DNA of 64,000 bases from Riemerella anatipestifer_E (GTDB lineage: Bacteria > Bacteroidota > Bacteroidia > Flavobacteriales > Weeksellaceae), in the NCBI RefSeq assembly GCF_009932355.1, contig NZ_LEKU01000005.1, positions 62,001 to 126,000 on the forward strand, written 5' to 3'. Shown here one piece after another: positions 59,378 through 64,000 of the stretch. Position 1 is the stretch's first letter. Each line of letters begins with the position of its first letter. A program made the position numbers and the translations under genes. Below the pieces are notes generated by a model. It saw only the letters and a list, made by a program, of their open reading frames with translations. It made no database searches and was not told the origin of the DNA.

Positions 59378-59872
59378 TTAATCTTCGTTTTCATCTCCAT
59401 CTTCGTCTGCTGTAGCGTGAGAAGTTTGAGCATTGTTACCAATAGATTGTTTTAGGAAGCTTACTAACTCTTGTTTCTGACTATCAGATAGCTTTGCTTC
59501 AGGATGAGCCAATAAATAAGATTCTAGCGGCATACCTCCTTTTTCTATTTCTTCTATAGACTCTTCTATTTTTTCTGCTTGCTTTTCTGGGCTATAGGTT
59601 GCAAATGTAGAGAAGTTAAGGCGTTTTCTTCCGTCATCTATATGCTCTTTTACAAACCAAGCTACAGGTTGTATATTGGTGTACCAAGGGTATTTGGTTT
59701 CGTTAGAGTGGCAGTCATAACAAGCACTTTTAAGGATGTTTGCGGTAGACTCTGGCATTTTTTTGATTTGAGCAAAATCCATTCCTTTGTCTACAGGCGG
59801 ATTGGTTTTATCTATTTGAAAGAATTGGAGAATTACTCCAGCGGCTAATAAAGCCAACGCTACTTTTTTCAT
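59378..59872 (-). CDS. Heme-binding domain protein (cytochrome c-like)
   Basis: The start at 59872 (MKKVALALLAAGVILQFF) gives 164 residues and an N-terminal signal/anchor. The mature domain has a c-type heme site CYDCH (Cys51-Cys54-His55), then SNETKYPWYTNIQPVAWFVKEHIDDGRKRLNFS, the haem-binding family signature. The C-terminus is acidic (DEDGDENED). It probably carries electrons or senses redox in the periplasm. An in-frame upstream start is rejected since it would bury the signal. Confidence 0.9.
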   Translation of the reverse strand: MKKVALALLAAGVILQFFQIDKTNPPVDKGMDFAQIKKMPESTANILKSACYDCHSNETKYPWYTNIQPVAWFVKEHIDDGRKRLNFSTFATYSPEKQAEKIEESIEEIEKGGMPLESYLLAHPEAKLSDSQKQELVSFLKQSIGNNAQTSHATADEDGDENED

Positions 59873-59970
59873 TTTATAAGTTTTATAAGTTGAGGAAGTA
59901 AAGTTATAAAAAATATGCCGTAAAATGATTTTTATGAAAACTTTTTGTAAGTTTATCCCCAATAATTAGA

Positions 59971-60393
59971 ATGATGATGAAAATATTAATTATTAATGGA
60001 GCAAACCTCAATCTTTTAGGAACTAGAGAACCAGATATTTACGGATATATTTCTATGGAAGAAGTGTTGGCTAATTTGAAAGAAAAATTTGTGAAATATA
60101 AAATTGATTATTTTCAATCCAATCTAGAAGGTGAAATCATCAATAGAATTCAGAATGAAGACTACGATGCTTTGGTGATTAACCCTGGGGCATTCACGCA
60201 CTACTCTTATGCTATTGCCGATGCACTTAAAAATCTTAAGAAACCTAAAGTAGAAATACATATTAGTAATATTTACCAAAGAGAAGAGTTTAGGCAGAAG
60301 TCTGTTACAGCAGCTTATACAGATGGTATTCTATCAGGTTTTGGTATTAAAGGTTACCGGTTAGCAGTAGCTGCAGTCGTAGATTTGATGTAA
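59971..60393 (+). CDS. aroQ: 3-dehydroquinate dehydratase, type II
   Basis: AroQ makes 3-dehydroshikimate in the aromatic amino-acid pathway. The protein has 140 residues: INGANLNLLGTREPDIYG with the catalytic Tyr24, Asn/Gly in NPGAFTHYSYAIADALK and the His/Glu region HISNIYQREEFRQKS. The first three codons are all ATG, so the start may be two codons later. It is divergent from the heme-binding protein operon. Confidence 0.96.
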   Translation: MMMKILIINGANLNLLGTREPDIYGYISMEEVLANLKEKFVKYKIDYFQSNLEGEIINRIQNEDYDALVINPGAFTHYSYAIADALKNLKKPKVEIHISNIYQREEFRQKSVTAAYTDGILSGFGIKGYRLAVAAVVDLM

Positions 60394-60463
60394 CTTACTT
60401 TAGTATTTCACCAAAAATATAGTAGGCTATTAGCTGAAATAGTGCTATGAAATAAATTTATAT

Positions 60464-60471
60464 TAAATTTG
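60464..60471 (+). promoter_or_regulatory. TAnnTTTG -7 box for the ricT-like gene
   Basis: TAAATTTG lies 22 bases before the ATG at 60494 and probably drives the ricT-gldH-PBP1a run. Confidence 0.6.
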
Positions 60472-60493
60472 CAAGAATTAAAAAATGTAAATT

Positions 60494-61774
60494 ATGAGTT
60501 GTGGATGTGGAGCATCTGGAAACTCTACTCATACTTGTGGGACAAAATCAGCCTCAGGGTGTGCTAGTGTAGACACCTGCGGCAATAGTTATAAATTAAG
60601 TGTTTTTGATTGGCTTTCAAATATAAAGCCGCCAGCACCTTCCCAAAATGAATTTGTAGAGGTAAGATTTAAAAACGAAAGGAAATGCTTTTTTAGGAAT
60701 GTTCATAACCTTCCGCTTAGTATAGGGAGTGTGGTAACGGTAGAAGCAAATCCAGGTCATGATGTAGGGGTTGTAAGCCTTACTGGCGAATTGGTAAAAA
60801 TCCAAATGAAGAAGAAAAAGGCAAATTCTGAAGAATGTCTTAAGATATATAGAGTAGCCAATCAGAAGGATATAGATGCGTGGCAAGCTATTAGAAACAA
60901 AGAGGAAGAAGTAAAGTTAGAAGCAAGAAAAATAGCGAGAAACCTTAACCTACAAATGAAAATTTCTGATGTGGAATTTCAGGGTGATGGTACTAAAGCT
61001 ACCTTTTACTATACTGCTGAAGGCAGAGTAGACTTTAGACAACTGATTAAGGAGTACGCCACAATGTTCCGTACTAAAATAGATATGAAGCAGATTGGCT
61101 ACCGTCAAGAAGCTTCTAAAGTTGGAGGAATAGGTTCTTGCGGAAGAGAGCTTTGTTGTTCTACTTGGCTTACAGATTTTCGTTCGGTGAATACCAATGC
61201 GGCTCGTTATCAACAGTTGAGTATCAATCCTCAAAAGTTGGCTGGGCAATGTGGTAAGCTTAAATGTTGTCTCAATTTTGAGCTAGATAGCTACCTAGAT
61301 GCCTTAGATGCATTTCCTTCTACTAATACTACCATCAATACCGAAAAAGGTAAAGCGTTTTGCATCAAAATAGATGTTTTCAAAAAGAAAATGTGGTTTG
61401 CTTATGTAGAAAACTCTATGATGTGGTATGATTTAGATGTAGATGAAGTGAAAAAACTTATTAAGCAGAATAAAGAAGGTAAACAAGCTCAGCCTTTAGA
61501 AGAACTTAAAAGTCAAACGCTTCCAAAAGAGGTGCAGAGTGTGGATCTTATTCAAGAAGATAGCATAGACAGGTTTGAGAAAAAAGATAATGCTAAGAGA
61601 AAAAATAGAAGGAGAAATAGTAATAATGAAGGAGGAAAATCTCAGAGCAATAATAAAAACCCTCAGAATAATCCAAATAAAGAGGTAGGAAGTAATGAGG
61701 CTAAGAAGCCTCGTCCAAAACATAAAAATAAAAGAAAACCTAACTCAAGAAATACAGATAATGATAAAGGTTAA
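60494..61774 (+). CDS. PSP1-domain RicT-like protein
   Basis: The protein has 426 residues. The first 35 are Cys-rich (MSCGCGASGNSTHTCG), then a PSP1 domain with FVEVRFKNERKCFFRNVHNLPLSIGSVV and Cys-rich blocks SCGRELCCSTWLTDF and QCGKLKCCLNFE. In Bacillus, RicT (YaaT) works with RicA/RicF, binds Fe-S clusters and helps RNase Y process mRNAs; the partners are not seen here. The last 80 residues are Asn/Lys/Arg-rich and disordered. The 3' end overlaps gldH by 14 bases. Confidence 0.88.
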   Translation: MSCGCGASGNSTHTCGTKSASGCASVDTCGNSYKLSVFDWLSNIKPPAPSQNEFVEVRFKNERKCFFRNVHNLPLSIGSVVTVEANPGHDVGVVSLTGELVKIQMKKKKANSEECLKIYRVANQKDIDAWQAIRNKEEEVKLEARKIARNLNLQMKISDVEFQGDGTKATFYYTAEGRVDFRQLIKEYATMFRTKIDMKQIGYRQEASKVGGIGSCGRELCCSTWLTDFRSVNTNAARYQQLSINPQKLAGQCGKLKCCLNFELDSYLDALDAFPSTNTTINTEKGKAFCIKIDVFKKKMWFAYVENSMMWYDLDVDEVKKLIKQNKEGKQAQPLEELKSQTLPKEVQSVDLIQEDSIDRFEKKDNAKRKNRRRNSNNEGGKSQSNNKNPQNNPNKEVGSNEAKKPRPKHKNKRKPNSRNTDNDKG

Positions 61775-62231
61775 TGTTTTTTGGATAATGTTAGCGTTGT
61801 TCTCTTTAGCTTCTTGCTCGTCGTTTGGAGATGAAGAGGTTAAGATGAATGACCTTAATGGAGTGTGGTATAAAAATAACCCGCAAAAATTTGAGTTTGA
61901 AATAAAAGATGCTCAGAATCCTAAAAATATTATCTTTGTTATACGAAATAATAATGATTATCCTTTCAGTAACCTCTATCTCATTAGTAAGATAAGTAAA
62001 GCTAATAAGGTTTTAGGGAAGATAGATACCCTAAACTATATATTAGCAATGCCAAATGGAGAGTGGGTAGGCAGTGGTTTTGGTTCTACAAAGGAGGCAT
62101 TATTTCAATATAAGGTTAATTATAAATTTCCTGAAAATGGAGTCTACAACATAGAGCTTAAACAAGCGATGAGAAAAGACACTCTAAAGGGAATAGAAGA
62201 TATAGGGGTAACAATCCAATCACTAAAATAG
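61761..62231 (+). CDS. gldH: Gliding motility lipoprotein GldH
   Basis: GldH is an outer-membrane-associated lipoprotein required for gliding and linked to the type IX secretion machinery in Flavobacteriia. The start at 61761 gives 156 residues with lipobox FSLASC (Cys19). LNGVWYKNNPQKFEFEIKDAQNPKNIIFVIRNNNDYPFSNLYLI matches the family, including the conserved YPFSN-type segment. It overlaps the ricT-like gene by 14 bases; the PBP1a start follows by 12. Confidence 0.92.
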   Translation: MIKVNVFWIMLALFSLASCSSFGDEEVKMNDLNGVWYKNNPQKFEFEIKDAQNPKNIIFVIRNNNDYPFSNLYLISKISKANKVLGKIDTLNYILAMPNGEWVGSGFGSTKEALFQYKVNYKFPENGVYNIELKQAMRKDTLKGIEDIGVTIQSLK

Positions 62232-62243
62232 AATTTAATTAAG

Positions 62244-64000
62244 ATGACTTCTGATAAAAATCAAAAACAAACCTTTCCTCTTCCTCCTAAAAAGAAGAAG
62301 AATAACGGATATAAAAAATGGATTAAGCTAATATGGCTAGGTTTAGTGGGCTTTGTAGTAGGTGTAGCAGCTTTGTTTTTTGCAACCTCTCAAGGTCTTT
62401 TAGGAGAAATGCCAGATGTACAAGATTTGGAGAATCCTGATATTTATGTAGCTTCGGAGATTATCTCTTCAGATGGGGTAACTTTAGGTAAATTTGAAAT
62501 GGAGAAAACAGATCCTATTACCTATAAAGACATGCCTCCTCATTTAATTTATGCTCTACAAGCTAAAGAAGATGAGAGATTTAAGGAGCATTCAGGGATA
62601 GATTTAAAGTCCATACTGAGGGCTATTCGTTTTGGAGGAGATAGGGGTGGAGGTTCTACCATTACCCAGCAGTTAGCGAAACTTTTATTTACTAAAAAAG
62701 CATCCACTAATAAGTTTAGAAGGGTTACTCAAAAACTTAAAGAATGGGTAGTGGCGGTAAGTCTTGAAAAGCGTTATACCAAAGAGGAAATCATTACGAT
62801 GTACTTCAATAAGTTTGATTTTACATACAACGCTCATGGTATAGAAATGGCGTCAAAGATTTACTTTAATAAGAAAACTAAAGATTTAACACTTCCTGAA
62901 GCAGCTATGTTTGTAGCGATGTTGGAAGCACCTGTGGCTAATAATCCGCTTCGTAATGAGGAACGAGCTAAGAAGAGGAGAGATGTGGTACTTAAGCAGA
63001 TGCTAGAAACAGGCTACATAGACCAAGCAACTTACGAAAAGGCAATAGCAGAGCCATTAGTGGTAAATTATACTCCAATTAAAAATATTACAGAAGGAAA
63101 TTCTGCTTATTACAAATATTATCTTAGAAAAGAAATCGCTCAGTATCTAAAAGATTACGAGAAAAAGACAGGTAAGTCGGTTAACTTGTTTAGAGATGGA
63201 CTCAAGATTTATGTAACATTAGATTCTAGAATGCAGAAGTATGCAGAGGAAGCCATTAAAGAGCATTTAACTCAACTACAAAAATCTTTTGATGCAGAGC
63301 AGAGAAGAAATCCTAGTCGACCGTTCTATAAGGTAAGTAAAGATCGTCAAAATAGAATTATGATGAGGGCGGTTAAGCGTACGGGGCGTTATCAGCAGCT
63401 TTTAGCATCTGGTATGCCAGAAGACTCTATTATTATGGAGTTTCATAAACCTACTAAACTAACGAGATTTACATGGGATGGAGAGGAAGAAGTTGAAATG
63501 TCTCCTTGGGATTCTATCCGTTATCATAAGCAAATTGCTCAGGCTGGATTAATGTCTATGGATCCGTCTACGGGAGATATTAAAGCTTGGGTAGGAGGTA
63601 TAGATTGGCAACATTTTCAGTATGACCATGTAAGACAGGGTAAAAGACAGGTGGGGTCAACATTTAAACCATTTGTTTATGCTGCTGCTATTATGAATTT
63701 GGGAATGACGCCTTGTACACCTATTTCTAATGCAACATATACCAAGGGAAGCTGGAGAGTTTTAGGCTCTGGAGGTTCGCTTACACTTAGAGATGCTTTA
63801 GCTCATTCCAAAAACCCTGTGGCTGCAAGGCTTATAGAATCTGTAGGAGTAGATAATGTGATTCAGTTAGCTAGAGATTTAGGAGTTGAAAGTGATATTC
63901 CTAGAAACAATACAATTGCATTAGGTTCTTCTGAGATTACAATATACGAAATGCTCGGAGCTTACAGTACTTTTGCCAACTTTGGTAACTATGTGAAACC
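62244..64000 (+). CDS. Class A penicillin-binding protein 1A (3' end outside window)
   Basis: PBP1A polymerises and crosslinks peptidoglycan in the periplasm. The frame is open from ATG 62244 to the window end (585 codons visible). A basic cytoplasmic segment and one transmembrane helix (about 28-47) are followed by a GT51 transglycosylase with the catalytic Glu in EDERFKEHSGID and GGSTITQQLAKLL. The transpeptidase has the SxxK nucleophile Ser472 in VGSTFKPFVYAA. The SxN and KTG motifs lie at or beyond the edge. It is co-transcribed with gldH. Confidence 0.95.
   Translation, partial: MTSDKNQKQTFPLPPKKKKNNGYKKWIKLIWLGLVGFVVGVAALFFATSQGLLGEMPDVQDLENPDIYVASEIISSDGVTLGKFEMEKTDPITYKDMPPHLIYALQAKEDERFKEHSGIDLKSILRAIRFGGDRGGGSTITQQLAKLLFTKKASTNKFRRVTQKLKEWVVAVSLEKRYTKEEIITMYFNKFDFTYNAHGIEMASKIYFNKKTKDLTLPEAAMFVAMLEAPVANNPLRNEERAKKRRDVVLKQMLETGYIDQATYEKAIAEPLVVNYTPIKNITEGNSAYYKYYLRKEIAQYLKDYEKKTGKSVNLFRDGLKIYVTLDSRMQKYAEEAIKEHLTQLQKSFDAEQRRNPSRPFYKVSKDRQNRIMMRAVKRTGRYQQLLASGMPEDSIIMEFHKPTKLTRFTWDGEEEVEMSPWDSIRYHKQIAQAGLMSMDPSTGDIKAWVGGIDWQHFQYDHVRQGKRQVGSTFKPFVYAAAIMNLGMTPCTPISNATYTKGSWRVLGSGGSLTLRDALAHSKNPVAARLIESVGVDNVIQLARDLGVESDIPRNNTIALGSSEITIYEMLGAYSTFANFGNYVK

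Noticed and set aside
61695..61760. Earlier start for gldH
   Set aside because: It would place 22 polar residues before the lipoprotein signal; the ATG at 61761 gives a proper lipobox.

Overview
The window looks like a chromosomal segment of a low-GC Bacteroidota, class Flavobacteriia, most likely in the Weeksellaceae (Chryseobacterium/Riemerella/Bergeyella group). Supporting signs are gliding-motility lipoprotein GldH, a GLPGLI-family protein, a fused MurF-alanine racemase, a DUF4290 gene, an HU-like protein with an N-terminal extension, an L21 protein with a helix-hairpin-helix tail, and many promoter boxes of the Bacteroidota form TAnnTTTG. The genus is inferred from protein resemblance and was not tested. 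Both window edges cut genes: sufB on the left and a class A penicillin-binding protein on the right. No tRNA, rRNA, CRISPR array, transposase or phage structural cluster was recognised.

Layout. 1-6600: a SUF iron-sulfur operon in which five envelope or periplasmic genes sit between sufB and sufC-sufD. 6600-12650: a small zincin-like protein, type III pantothenate kinase, an M1 peptidase, a conserved small protein and a histidine kinase/response regulator pair. 12700-16800: DUF4290-murA, miaA, a thioredoxin-like protein and two orphan genes. 17300-20300: ribosomal proteins L27 and L21, a lipoprotein and murB. 20300-24170: a long structured leader, a surface protein, an HU-like protein and a 718-bp non-coding region full of palindromes, including an element with 35-bp inverted ends. 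24170-29200: a metallo-beta-lactamase-fold hydrolase and a tripartite ABC/HlyD/TolC export operon whose ATPase has lost most catalytic motifs. 29350-34320: a glucosaminidase and an SGNH-MBOAT-SGNH(LysM) operon that probably O-acylates a cell-wall or surface polymer. 34320-44600: murF-alr, tdk, rsmI, fabG, RNase R, rpiB and a glycosyltransferase. 44660-54500: clpC, a glycan-type operon that includes sufE, surE, a C-terminal processing protease and an MscS channel. 54600-64000: two secreted surface proteins, a three-gene envelope/redox operon, aroQ, a RicT-like protein, gldH and PBP1a.

The recurrent theme is the cell envelope. MurA, MurB, MurF-Alr, PBP1a, a glucosaminidase and the presumptive O-acyltransferase operon all act on peptidoglycan or surface polymers, and several lipoproteins and secreted proteins accompany them. 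The most unusual items are the catalytically degenerate ABC exporter, the LysM-containing SGNH/MBOAT operon, MurA carrying Asp at the fosfomycin-target position, and the non-coding palindromic elements at 20.4-20.8, 23.5-24.2 and 39.8-39.9 kb.
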